64,000 nucleotides of DNA from Puffinus mauretanicus (Eukaryota > Chordata > Aves > Procellariiformes > Procellariidae), in the NCBI GenBank assembly GCA_023333565.1, contig JAJKFH010000227.1, forward strand, positions 1,302,001 to 1,366,000, written 5' to 3'. This document shows, piece after piece, positions 37,001-49,027 of the stretch. Position numbers and translations under genes: made by a program. The stretch's first letter is position 1; every line of letters starts with the position of its first letter. A model generated the notes under the pieces. That model made no database searches. It worked only from the letters and a program-made list of their open reading frames with translations, and was not told where the DNA came from.

Positions 37001-39240
37001 TTAGCCTACAAAGAGACATTGTATAAAGCCATCCAAGTCATCCTGGGATCCTACAAATCGTAATGGGTAAATAAAGAACCTGTCACACGACAGGCTTAGG
37101 GCTCAGTCCTCGCTTTGACTCGAAGAGACCTGAGATCTCTTCACCTTTGGATTTGTTTGTGCAGCACAGTGAAATACAAGAATAGGTTTTCCAAGTTGTG
37201 GCTTAATGGAGACCCCAGCAAGTACCCTCCCTTTAAAAATTCCTTCCACAACTTTTGAAGAAGTTGGTGTCTTGTCAAAATCTCCCTAACCAGTCCTGTT
37301 CGCTAGTAGGAGAGGACAGCTAGGAACAACTACCTTTCCAGGATACTCGCAGTTTAGATGTAGAGGGACCCCCATAGCCTACATCAGCATTTCACTGGTG
37401 GTGTTACAGCAAGATAGGTGAGCTTGTACTGTAGCGTGGGAGCAGGTGATGGGCTAAAAGGAAACAAGTCCCACTTGTTTCACTTTGCTCCAGGAAATCC
37501 ATGCATTGCTGCAGGTTTTAAGAGCTCCTGTAGGTATGCATGTCCTTCTGCATTTCCATCAGCTCCCAGCATTTAAATTAAGGCTGCCAAAATTCCTGTA
37601 ATTCCCCCGATCTCTGCCATCCACTAAAAAATATGGGGAAGAAGGAACAGGAGCAAAAGGAGGCACACGATAAAGCCTTGCATATGGCAAATGTGGATCA
37701 GCGTCCTCTCCTTGTTATATATCTCCTTGATATTATGCCTGCTGCCAGGCTGACAGTGAACCAGCAAAGGTTGGGCTCTTCAACACTTCCTGCTAACATG
37801 GGGTGTGATTTGGTTTGGATGCTGGGGAGGAGAAATTTGCAGCATCCAGAATGCTTTTGTACAGACAAAGTCAGAACTTTTACTATGAGACATGAGGCAA
37901 GTGAACAGCATCCTACTTGTGCTGTGTAGGGAAGGAAAACTAAATATTGCACGTTAAAAGCAATGCGTCATTTGAGTTCTGTTAAAGGGGCTGGACTGTG
38001 TCTGAGTACGTCCAAACAAAAAGTCTGTAAGTGCTTTTTCAGGAGAGCAATTTCCAACTTTTCCTCTAACACTTTGGTGTTTTTAACCACCCTTTCAACC
38101 ATCTTTCTGCAGGAGCAATACAGACCTTTTGAGGGTCGGAGAAGACTACCAGTTGCACAGTTGCATTACAACATTAACTTGGGCATAGTATGACCCTAAC
38201 ATGGTCATGTGGCTTCCGGGCGCAGGAGAAACATACCCAGCCCAGATGACAGCATGGACAGGTTTGTCTACAACCATCTGTGTAAATAGAGGCACCTCCT
38301 GTCCCAGATCCAGATGTGCCTTTTCCAGATGTGACTGTGACCTTCTGCTCTTAGCCACCTAACTACGTGGAGGCTGCTGCCCGTTTCCTAACCCTCTGTC
38401 CAGCAAATTCACCAGGGTTGCCCCAAGCCACCCATTTTTAAATAAGCCCCTGCGTCATGCCTGACCTAAATTTGGGAGAGCCCACATGGCCATCTCTGCC
38501 AGGAGAAAGGTATGGGAGAGGAGGAAAACTGGGAAAAGGCCAGTGTTTGCAGAATGAGAGTAGGTCAACAGATACAGATAGCTATTTTCACACAGTTTCA
38601 CCTTGAACCTCACACAAGACCCCAACAAAATCAGCAAGATTTGGGTTTTAAAGCATTAAACATTAATACTAAACATGAAACATTCTTTTTGCATTGGGTT
38701 GAATGGTTGGTTAATTCTCAGTCTCCAAATATAATACAGATCACTTGAGCTGTTTGGCATGAGTCATGGCTTGATTAACATTTTTGGCATTTTTAGTAGG
38801 ACTCTTAAAGAATAGAAGTGGTATCTGAATGGAAATCGGAATAGGCCAGTGAGAGGAAAAGTGCTTTTAAGGCTTTGGAGAAATTAGCAAAAGCCTCCAA
38901 AATGTCAGAAGATGTTAAAAATTTGAAACCAGTTGAGGTCTTATTTTTAAGATGGTGTCAGAACTGATTTGTCCTTCATTTGGTTTTTTGTCTCCAGCGC
39001 TGCCATTGTAAGTTAGGCAGACAGTAATGTTTCAAGTCAACACACAATACACGGCTCCCAGCCTCCATTTCCATGCAAGTCTGAGTAGCTAAGGCAAGTT
39101 TCTCCAAGGACTGTTTATGATGCTTGACATTGTTACATCATCATTAAAAATCTCCCTCTTTACTGATGCGAAAAACACATTTTGGAGCTTTCTAGGCCAT
39201 TTACTTTGTCCGCTCTGTGGATATACGGTGGACTGTCATC
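34026..39240. other. Unique non-coding stretch
   Basis: No gene supported. Frames of 98-111 codons at 34978-35313, 35546-35875 and 37633-37929 show no domain. Inverted repeats lie at 36334-36343 (GACGGCCGTC) and 36352-36375. The rest is featureless to my reading. Confidence 0.55.
36352..36375. repeat. Perfect 9-bp inverted repeat
   Basis: CAATGGCTC (36352-36360) and GAGCCATTG (36367-36375) are exact reverse complements around TAGCAG. CAATGG/CCATTG also resembles SOX-type cores, here facing each other. The 10-bp palindrome GACGGCCGTC sits 9 bases upstream at 36334-36343. Confidence 0.6.
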
Positions 39241-39480
39241 CCTCCCAGGCAATGATCGTGTAACTGGATCCAAAGAAAATTCTTCAAACTTTATTGGCCA
39301 CGGAAAACTAAAGTCAATTGGTTAAAAAGAAAAGTGTTAATTATGTTTACTCTGGCATCCTAACCATGGAGAATTATTAATCATTAAGATCCAGATACAT
39401 AAAGTTTGCTTTTTTTTTTTCCCTAAGCAGGGCTTTGCCAATTCATTAAACATCATTAAGTTAAAATAAGCCTCAGCAAG
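39240..39480. promoter_or_regulatory. Candidate conserved non-coding element
   Basis: The AT-rich unique block contains TTTATTGGCCACGG, GTCAATTGG, GTTAATTATG and ATTATTAATCATTAAG within about 150 bp (39291-39390), then a run of T near 39411-39420. The clustering of TAAT and ATTGG cores resembles homeodomain and CCAAT-type sites. The call rests on texture only. Confidence 0.28.
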
Positions 39481-41689
39481 AATGTTTTTTCCTCATCTTT
39501 TTAAATTATTTTCCGTTATCACACTGCACTTGCTGCACTCCATCAAAATAGTCACCACTATATTCCTGAGGGCCTGGAGAGGGTAGAAACACTTCTTCTT
39601 CTTGTCCTGTATAATTTCTGGGGGGTCCATTGATCTCATCTTGAGCTGAATCAGGCTGAAGCCATGGAAAAGTGCGGAGTTGTCTCCTTTGTCCTCCTTT
39701 TGCAAAGCGAATTAAGACCAATGAGGTTCCTCTGCACACAGGATGTATTAAAGGAAATAAATTCACAGATAGAACATTAATGAATCATGATTGTTGTACT
39801 GGATCTCCATTCTCTGCTGAAATGTTTTCTCTTGAGAGCAATAGCAGAGGTTTTATAGGGAAACAGCCCCTCTCAACCTCACCAGCAATCAGAGACTTGT
39901 TGCACTTCCAGTTCTGGCATATGCTCCCTCTTTGAGTGGCCCCCAGTTATCCTTCAAGCTGGATGGTTTAGTGCATTATAGTTTTGGTAACAGAAGATTG
40001 GCACTATTCCTTGAACTCTGTTTTAATAGCGTCAATATAACTGCTGAAACAATATTTTTATTCCTCTGACGTATGTAAAAATGCACTGACCAGGGCTGCC
40101 AGATCTCTCTTTCCCAGCTGATACCACTAAGGAAGAGCTGAAATTGCAGATGAGTCTATCACCCGGTTTGCAGGCTCCTGTCTCCTTCAGATTTTGCCTT
40201 CATCAAAGAGATCGTCCTTCCTTTGAACGTGCGAGTCAGGAACAGAGAAATTACAGGCCCCCGTGTGAACTAAACTAATAATGACCTGATCCATGCGGTA
40301 ACTCTGTCCTTGGTGATGTGTTCACATTGCTGTGAAATACCGAGCTACTCCAGTGAGCCTTAAACAACCTCACTCAGGTAATGGGAGCAGCTTAGACAAG
40401 AGAGCATAGGATTATTCTTTCTGCCAAAAGGTGGCCCAGTTTTGGCTTCGGACTCCCTTGCTTGATGTTCAGGGCACATCATGATTTTACACAGAACTTT
40501 GAACATCTCAGGTAGCATTGCCTTCAGACAAGTATTGATCCTGATACAAGGTACAGAAAGAGCAGGGTCTCCTTTCCTTTCCTTCTTCTTTTTGCAAATG
40601 CATCGTTATTTCTCCTTTCCAGTGTTTGGACTGAATTGTGTCCTTGTGCTCACTGGTTTGCTTTCATCCTGATACAGGCTGAGTGCAGGAGAGTGCGTGT
40701 CACAACTCGATAGGTCATTCGCGGGATATTTTGTCAGTTATTTAACTTAGACCTGGCTAGATCCAACCTGCACACACTGGATGAGCCAAGAAGCACCAGC
40801 AAATGCAAATGCAACAAATTCATCTCCCCGAAGATGTATCCCCCAGAGTGGTGACCGGCAATTGCAACTCCACATTGACATAACCGGTCTTGACAGCCCC
40901 TAGTAAGGACATAATTCAGCGGTATATTAGATAACTTACAAAAAAGTTAAACCATGACCTTTCCTTCCTCCCTCCCCTCCTTTTTCCCCGAGGGGGAGGC
41001 TGTAGGCCTGTATCTGGGAATTAGAAAGCAACATGGGTGGTGACCCCCTGGTGCCAAGACTGTCATGAAGAATAAACCATATGTTGTGTCTTTGCATGTT
41101 GGGAGGTCCCAGCTCTGAACACCTAACAACTGTTTTTCAGCCTGCACAACTTAGCGTGCCCAGGAGAACCATTTAGAAAGCAAGAAATGCCTGGGGAGCA
41201 CAGCCAAAAGGGGCTGACCTATTTGTTTGTTTTCAAATGCAAAGCCAACCAGGCCAACATGATGTGCCACTAACCCCAGGTTTGCAGCCTTCTGAAAAAT
41301 CATTACGAACACCGACTGCAGCTGTATTGTGACAAAATTCATACTTCTACCAGCTGGGAGCCCACTAGCAAATGCTCTTATGCTCTATCAGCAGCCGGTG
41401 ATATCCCTTTCTCAGATAACTGGCGGTCCAAGGAATAACCAAGGGCCATGAGCTAAGGTTGGAACAATTTTCTTGACAGGAAGACCCAGATGCGGGGCCG
41501 TCCGCTCACAGCTCTGGGCATGGGCTCACACCGCCTGGGGCAGGAGCTGTGCTCCTCCAGCAAGAGCAGCCAGCGCCTGCGTGTGATAGCCTATCAGCCA
41601 GCTGTTTGAGATCTTGCAGAAGAGACATGAGTAGGTATCTCCCCCACTTTCCACCATCCATCACAGAGCTTTACTGGCTACTCACATTT

Positions 41690-41900
41690 TTGTTCTCTAA
41701 TTAAAGCTTCTGTCAGGTGCTTTTAAATTATAGCCCCGATTACGGACTTTAGATCAAAATTCAGCAGGCTTTGGAACCTGCCATTTTATTTAATTACTTG
41801 CAGTAAATTATTTTGACACCCTCAATTAACAATGTCCGTCACTTCAGCCCAGCGACGATGAGTGCGAGGAATTTGTCATTTGATCTGTTTTGTCTGGTGG
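41690..41900. promoter_or_regulatory. Candidate conserved non-coding element with clustered TAAT cores
   Basis: At least five ATTA/TAAT-containing strings lie in about 140 bp: CTCTAATTAAAGC, TTTAAATTATAGCC, ATTTAATTACTTGC, AGTAAATTATTTTG and CTCAATTAACAATG. They are followed by a CpG-containing stretch (CAGCGACGATGAGTGCGAGG) near 41850-41870. There is no open frame and no simple repeat. The combination of dense homeodomain cores and retained CpGs in AT-rich DNA suggests constraint. Confidence 0.35.
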
Positions 41901-42229
41901 AAGGGTGCATAGAGAAAAAACACCACCTCTGCATAAACATAGTAAGAATTTTAGTAGGTTCCACCACACAAATTAGAAAATATTAATAATTTCCTTTAGT
42001 CCATTAGAATTTTGTTGCTAAAGACTAGGGTGCATTTTGACTGGATAAAACCATTGCTGCATAGCCAGGAATGGAACTGGTCACGGGTGGAAGGACACGA
42101 TGGTTCTTCATACATGGGTGTGATGATAAGACCAGTCACTTAGAAGCAGGATTGCTCCCTGTGAAGCTCATTTAGGTGCTAAATATTTATCCCCATACAA
42201 CAGTGCTTGATCGAATCCCCAGTATATTA

Positions 42230-42365
42230 ACCCATGCCCACCCAGCCGAGGATGGCGTCTGTATCTCCCCGCACTCTCGGGGAGGAGCCGCTCTCTGAAC
42301 AGCCCGAAGGACAACGTGTGCGGACCGTCCTGTGAACCGAACGCTTCACTGGCCCGAGCAATATT
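42230..42365. other. Small CpG-rich patch with a GC hairpin
   Basis: About 135 bp are GC-rich and contain roughly ten CpGs, well above the surroundings. CTCCCCG (42265-42271) pairs perfectly with CGGGGAG (42278-42284). It is shorter than the usual CpG-island criterion. It could be a small unmethylated regulatory element or an exon fragment, but no domain is seen in any frame. Confidence 0.35.
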
Positions 42366-42472
42366 AAACTCCAGCATTCTCAGTCACTTTAACAACCTTG
42401 TGGGTGTTGATGATGGAGCTAATTAGCCATGTTCTTTAATTTATTAAAATCAGAAATATTTCACTTCAAGGG

Positions 42473-42490
42473 TTTTTTTTTTGGGGGGGG
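42473..42490. repeat. T10-G8 homopolymer junction
   Basis: Ten T run directly into eight G, followed by purine-rich sequence. The 8-G run can contribute to a G-rich structure only with more G tracts nearby, which are sparse. Confidence 0.85.
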
Positions 42491-45350
42491 AGAAGAAAGG
42501 GGTGGGAAGGTTAAAGGGAGACAACTGCATGAAATTCTTTGGCTGATTAAACTTTCCATAAGATACAACAATATTTTACCTCTCTTAAGTGATTCGGTGG
42601 CACATCAGACCTGGTATCTCATTCTTTGCCCTGTTTATTTTTAATTATGACTATTATTTTATTTACCATGGATAGCGTTAGGACATGGTATGGTTGGCTG
42701 GAAAAGCCAAAGAGCGCAAAATCATTTCAGTGTCAGAAGCTTAAATAAAGAGCAAAGGAGCAGCAAAGCTGTAAAACAGATGGAGTTAGAAAGATGTAAT
42801 ATATTGCTCTACGGTGGAAGCTCTAGAATAATTTTTATTACTGTATGTACACAGACCTGTGTTTCTTTTGAGAAGTAGTAACCTGATATCCAAACCTTAT
42901 TTCTTAACCTCACACTTAACAAACAAATCTGCATATCAGTATTTGCTGTCTTAAATAGATCGTCTTTACACTTAAAAAACTTGTAGGTCTCGCTGTGTCA
43001 TAGTCACCCCAGAAAAGCTTTGTATTTCTCGTGTAAAATTCATGTTATGGCCATTGCAGATTTCACCAGAGTTAGATTTGCAAGCGAAGGCAGAAGGTGA
43101 GGGCAATGAAGGAGCCCCAATTCTGATATGGAATGAAAATGATTTTACATCCCTTGCCACAGCTACTACTGCTAAAGTTTAAGGGATTAACTTAGACTAT
43201 GGGAGAGCTGCACCCTAGTCCTTGTTTTTCTGTGGATGTTTTCTATGCCCATGGAGAACATGGAGAACGTAGGTTCTCCATGGGCAGCCATAAGCGTGAT
43301 GCACGCTGCAACTCGACTGCCTATGAGCAGGCTGACTGGGTTGTTGTGGTGCGTGCCTTGAAGCTGTTAGCACAGCTAAACATGCCTCAGTTTCCCTGCT
43401 GCACAGTGGAGATGGATCCTTATCTTATGGGTTGGGATGGAAGAAAAGAGAGCACTCGGGAAAGACAGATTGTGGGGTGCTCAGGTGTCCTAGCGCCTTT
43501 TATCAACTGCAAAAGCCTGCGGCTATTGTAAATCATAAAGGAGGAGGATGAGAGGAGGAACTGATCCTGGAATGTGAGAGGTGAGATAAAATAAACGGAA
43601 AACGCCAGGGCTAAAATCCTAGCTCATTCCAGCCCAGCCCTGGCTGAACCCGCGGATGCGATTTCCCTCAGCAGCAGATAAAGGGGCAGACAAAACGATG
43701 CTAAAATACCTGGGATTACCTGTCCACCTCTCCCTCTTCAAAATATCCCCTCCCTCCATCCCCAGCGTGGGAGATGCCAGAGATATATGGCCCATTGTTC
43801 GGGGATGCTGCGGTAGATGCAATCTGTTCCTCATTGTCCGGTAATAGCTTGATTATCTAGGGGGGGAAAATGCAGAGTGGTTGTGCCCAACGAACCATGA
43901 AATTGCCACTGCTCCGAGGAACAATTTATCATCAGCCCTTTAGCGTGAGGAGGGCCGGCGGCTCGGTGGGAGACGTGGGGCAGGTATTCATCCAGAGCCA
44001 GGATGCTGGAATGCGCCCGGGATGGTCCGGCGCTGAACTTTTCAAGGAGCAAGTGAACCCTGGAAGACGATGAACAGGGAGACCTTCCTGGGGAATTGAG
44101 AGCAGTGCAACACCGTGAGATAAATGGCTGCAAAGTCTGAAGAACACATTAGGAACGTTGCCGGAGGAACATGGCTGAGGCTTTTTTTTTGCTTCCTCTT
44201 CTGCAGAGAGGAAATTTGGGTAAACCCATTAAGCTTTAATTCCACTGGGCTCAGGCCATGTATTTCGTGTCAAACCCATGGTTAAAATGCGAGTGAGCAA
44301 CTTCGAGAAGTGTACAAGTAATCTGGACACAGACGGGCCTCCCCGGGGCAGATTCCTCTTTTAATGACCCTGGCCCTTCGCTTAGGAACTAATTTATAAG
44401 CTAAATCTAATTCCATCTTGGAAACTGCTGCCCAAAGCCGTTCCTGCCAGGAGTTCCCACAGAGCTGAGCCGAGGACAGGATACTTCCCCACTCGCTAAG
44501 CTGCGATGAGCGAGCCACCCCACTGGGTCAGGTATTCATCCCAAAATCCTGAAGCTTATCTGAAAGTCTTTGCTATCATCATCAGATGGGAAGCAGAAGT
44601 TCGGTTTCGCTGCGCAGGAATAGGTCCAGGAGCTCCAACATGGGCATGGACGTGGTCCTAGCAAATAAGTCAATGTATTTGCACCTCAAAAGAGAAGAAA
44701 TGCTGATTTCAGCTGAACTTTGCTTAAAAGTACAAATCCATCCCAAGTCAGCTTAACTGAGTTTCCCACCGCTGGCGGCAAGGACTGATATTTTGTCTGA
44801 TTCTTGTCAGCTGAACCAGCCCAGCAGGAGCTCGGTGAGCTAGATAGATTGGGAGAGCTAAAATTTGTGGGGGCAAAAGACACTGCAAATAAATAGAGTG
44901 GGTTTTGTGAGCTCCTCCCTTCCAGCTCAAATCCAGGAGTTACGAAACTTGATACAGGGAATCCTACGGGGCCTTAGAGGAAAGGAATTTACTCCCACCC
45001 ATCCTGGGTTCAGCCTAACTCCTCATTTTTTTGTTATTTGAGCCTATGGCCTGGAAAAGTGTCTGCACATTTTCTGCCCAGAGACCCATCCCACCCTAAC
45101 CCCGTGCTCCTCTGTCCCTCTTGCAGAAAGGCCACCTGCGGCACAGAGGTTCCCGTGGCTCGGACCCAGGAGCATCCCTGCACAGCCCCACGCACGGGGG
45201 CAAAAAAATCTGCTATTAGCAGGAATTTCCTCCTGGGTGTATAAATACCAGAGACACAGGGATCCTGTGCAAAGGGCCATTCTGCTCAGAAATCTCTAAA
45301 AACTTCCAGGAATTCAGTTCAATAAGTTTTCTCCACACCACATTATTTAC
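42491..45350. other. Unique non-coding stretch
   Basis: No supportable gene. Overlapping frames on both strands at 43.6-44.1 kb and 44.7-45.3 kb follow local GC content and show no domain. The only notable structure is the hairpin at 43246-43286. Confidence 0.5.
43246..43286. repeat. Perfect 14-bp inverted repeat with tandem inner arm
   Basis: TGCCCATGGAGAAC (43246-43259) and GTTCTCCATGGGCA (43273-43286) are exact reverse complements around 13 bases. The left arm's ATGGAGAAC is duplicated in tandem (43251-43268), so the right arm can pair with either copy. The stem is too short for a classical microRNA precursor. It most likely arose by a small templated inversion. Confidence 0.85.
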
Positions 45351-45359
45351 TGAAATAAA

Positions 45360-45700
45360 GTCCCCAGGGCCGCAGATGGCTTTTCGTTAATGGAGAATTG
45401 TAAATAACGGGGACACTACTTTGAATTCTGCTATTTATCGAAAGCACTGGGGTGTGTTGCCCTATTAAATGAATGGTCATTGCCAGATCTCTGGCTGGAT
45501 TATAACAGTCCTTTCTGATGAGTGTTTTATTAACTGGAGAAATGATGAGATTTTATGGTAATTCCAAATCTTGTGACGGTTTGTTGAGTAAATCAGCTTT
45601 TACAAGACTTGGCGTCCATTTATCCAGTTTCCATCATCCAAATTGTGACGGGATGGATTTTACCCAGAGGAGATGTGTAAGATAGATCCCTTAATTTCTC
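45360..45700. promoter_or_regulatory. Candidate conserved non-coding element
   Basis: About 340 bp of complex unique sequence contain TCGTTAATGG, CTATTTATCG, CTATTAAATG, GGATTATAAC and TTTATTAACTGG, plus scattered CpGs (AATAACGGGG, TGTGACGG twice, near 45574 and 45646). No frame stays open. The evenness of composition and the motif density resemble a deeply conserved element, but I could not align it. Confidence 0.35.
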
Positions 45701-46429
45701 TTTAGCTTTTCAGTGCATGGTGTTACATTTGTGCTGTAGCCTGCTGCTGTGTGATGAAGACGTATTGTAGTCTCTGAATATAAGAATACTGTCCTCTGTT
45801 GATCAGAAAGGAAACGACTGCTGTTCATACACCAGAAAGCACTGGCAAAAAAATCCCCACTAAAATCTCGCTGTGAAAATCAACCTAGTTTTCATAATTC
45901 CCCTTCATGGCTATTCACAGCCTGGGATACCTTTGAAAATCTGTATACATTGGGATTTTGGGGATCCTAGATCATTCACATAAATCGTATCACAGCTACT
46001 CCCACATTTTGGCAAAAATAGTGATACATGTGATTGACCTTGAGCTCTCCAGTTATTGATAGTTAAGCCTTTAGTGGGCAGAAGAAGAAATGCCCCACTC
46101 CCTGGAAATAAGCTCTGATGCTGCAAAGAAGGTGGCTTTACTAAAAGGAAAAGGGAGGTGAAATGAGTCTAAAGGAGCAAAAGAAAGGGCATTTTGAAAA
46201 ATGCAGGGTTTAGATACTGCAGGGGCTGTGCTGGGTAATGCCTACAGCACTTTATCCTGCCACAGTTTGCATTAAACACACCATCGCAGACCTTCCCTCT
46301 CTGCGTCCCCCCGGCTCCAACAGCTCCCTCTCCTCTTGACAAGAAAGAAACCCAAATGCAGATTAATTTGCTGGGAAAAGAGGTGCGAGCAGCTGAGTCA
46401 ATAGTTGTGTATTATCACCACGACCTGTC

Positions 46430-46920
46430 AGGCAAAGCGCCGGGGCTCAGTTCCGCGGCCGCACGACCAGGAGGTAGTGGCAGCGTTGGCCGCTCACCCC
46501 AGCTGGGATGCTCGGATGGGGGGGCTCCTGCGGCACCGTCCCAAAAAAAGAGCAGCAGCCTGATCCTCGCCAGCATCAGGGCAGTGCTGTGAGATGCTCT
46601 TTTATTAGTGGAGACCAATTAGCAGCATACCAGTACCTGACATACACCCTCGGGCTAGGCACTAGCGAGAAAATGTTGCTCCAAAGCAGGATAATATTTA
46701 ATGTTTCAGCAGACTGCGTCATGCCAACGCCGGAGAGGGTTCGCTGGTGGGCAGTTGCCCTGCAGCCGTTTCGGCTGATTTCACGGCCCTTTTTCCAGTG
46801 ACAGGCTGTTTTCCCAAGAGCTGCCCTGCGGGAGTATGAACACAACCGCTGTCCGGAGCCAGGAGAGGAGCCCAGCTGGACCCCAGCTCCTCGCCCCCCG
46901 CCGACAGCGGGAGGAGAGGT
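46430..46920. other. CpG-enriched patch containing a NotI-type octamer
   Basis: GCGGCCGC at 46455-46462 overlaps CCGCGG at 46453-46458. Further CpGs are spread through 46430-46530 and 46730-46920, with a CpG-poor gap between. Frames of 97 and 158 codons cross it on opposite strands without a domain, and the 158-codon one opens with GTG. It could be a weak CpG island, but no TATA, CCAAT cluster or splice pattern supports a promoter. Confidence 0.35.
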
Positions 46921-49027
46921 GTGTGCACCAGGCGGATGATGAACTAGCCATGCTACGACACGGCAGAGAAACACATGGATATGCAGTCCTTTCTGCCTTC
47001 TCCAAATTTCAGCTTCAGGCATGCAGGGGCTACACCTATTTACATTAGCCACAGGGTTGTTCTCTTCGGGTGTTTCTTACCACTCACTTGCAATGATCTT
47101 GTAGACAGAACTGTAATGCAGCTGAATTATTGCCTAAATCCTCAAAAAGAGGAGGCAAACTGAGATTTTAAAGGAAGCCCCAACTTTTGGGTTGTTTTCC
47201 TTCATCACCTGATGTCGTGGCATCAGGTTTTGCTCTGCAAACATAAAAGACAGGCATCGACTTGAAAAATAAAATTGAATAAAAGCTGGGGTTCTCATCA
47301 CATCCAAGAGCTGCAGCTTTAAGGCAGGTACCATATGTTGCAAGACACACTAATTAAATCATGTGAATTAGCCACACAGCACATCTGAGGTTCAGCAGCT
47401 CCAGGGTTCAGAGACATTTGCATCTCAGGATTTTGGGTTGGCCCAGGCTGAGTCTTTGCAAGACTCTGATCCGAAGCCGAGTTCAGCTTTCAGGCCCCAC
47501 TAGGCATGAACATGTTGACTGCATGCTTTTCATTTCCGCCTGTCCCTGAATATAATTAAACATCACTTGCAACTTCACCTGCTTGGCTCATTTCTTTGCG
47601 GTACGCTGTTGAACCCAGCAGGTCTGCTCACCCCTTAGACTCAGACTGAGCTTGTCGCAGCTCTTCCCCCTTGGGTTATCGTGTTGTTTTACCTGGATGT
47701 GACAAAGAAACCAATGATGCCATCACTTAGCGTGCTCTAGTTGAGTCTTGCTCTAAATTAGTCACTTGAAAGCAACAGCCCAGTCAGCCGAGCAGTCAGC
47801 TGGCAAGAAACTCTGGGAGAAAAATTTTCCATGTGCTATTTTTAATATGAAATGGGTCTGAAAGCAAAGACTGGGATGGGCTTTTGTAGCAAAGAAGGAG
47901 GTACAGATGCCAACTGTCCCTATTTAGGAAGGATAGTTTCTATTTTTTTTTAAAGCAAAATATCTCTTATTTTTCCATTCTGTCCTTCTTTGAAAGCTCT
48001 CACGGTCCAAAATATGTCAATGGACTTTAAAGGTGTGTCTCTATTTCTCTCTCCTAAATGTGCCTATTTATAGCTTCACAAATGCCACTAGCAAGCCTGG
48101 AAGAGGGCACAAATAACGGTTTTACTTCCTAATGTAGGAATTACAGAATAAAATAGCGACATCGCAAAGAGTGGATTGTAGGTGGATCTTGCCATGATGC
48201 TGCACAAAACACCCAGAAACCCCCAGGCTCAATCTTCTTAAATCAATTGTCTTTTAAATAAATTATTCAAAGCGACTCAGACAGGCACAGAAGTCCCAAC
48301 AGATACAAGAAACCCGAAACAGTGTCAAGGTCAGAGAGCCCCCCGCGGCTCCCATGCGAGATCAGCCAACCTTCTCTACGCGGACGTTGGTGCAAATTTC
48401 CCATGAAGGCTCGTGCGTAAAGAGAAACCACTTAAATTTCTCTTATTGGTACTGTTTCCCTGCATCAGCTCTGGGCTTTCTGTCTCTCTGACCCCAAAGC
48501 ATGGAAGAATCTTTCCACCTCCTCCTACCACGCAGGGAAATGACTCTTTTACCAGCTAAAAGCAACTTTTCCAGTTTGCTGCAAATGCTGTTTTGGGTGT
48601 CCACCCGCTGAAATGTGAAATTTGAGCTGTTTTGACTGGACACTGAGGTCCCCCAGGGCTGTCTTGTATCCTGATGGAGTGCAATCATTGAGGGAAAAAA
48701 ACATTCCTGATGCAATCACTCTCGATTGTGAATGCGAAATTCTTCCTCCGTGGAAATCCCATGGCTGCTGGAAATGTGCAGCTCCCACAGACTTCGCTGC
48801 CAATAAACTCCTTTTAAGGAACGATAGCCGAAAACAAAAGCAAGGCTGTAAGCATATTTATCTCAAACGTCAAACGAACGGTCATGTATCACTTTGGTCA
48901 GATTTGCCCAGCGCTGCTTAACAGTTGATCTGAGCCAAATTTGGGAGTAGTGGGAGGAACAGGAATTCAGCTCCGTTAGTTAGTTATATGGAAAAGTATG
49001 TTAGAGATTGTAGCTTTAATGATCCAT
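46921..49027. other. Unique non-coding stretch
   Basis: No gene, RNA or mobile element recognised. Short CpG-containing patches occur near 48330-48420. It runs directly into the polypurine array. Confidence 0.5.

Noticed and set aside
43246..43286. The hairpin as a microRNA gene
   Set aside because: The stem is 14 bp, well short of the 22 or more pairs a precursor needs, and outer bases do not extend the pairing.
46463..46482. Possible CTCF site near CCAGGAGGTAGTGGC
   Set aside because: It departs from the CTCF core at key positions, and the match is no better than expected in GC-rich sequence.
46576..47052. 158-codon frame on the - strand across a CpG-rich patch
   Set aside because: It opens with GTG, has no recognised domain and overlaps equally open frames on the + strand.
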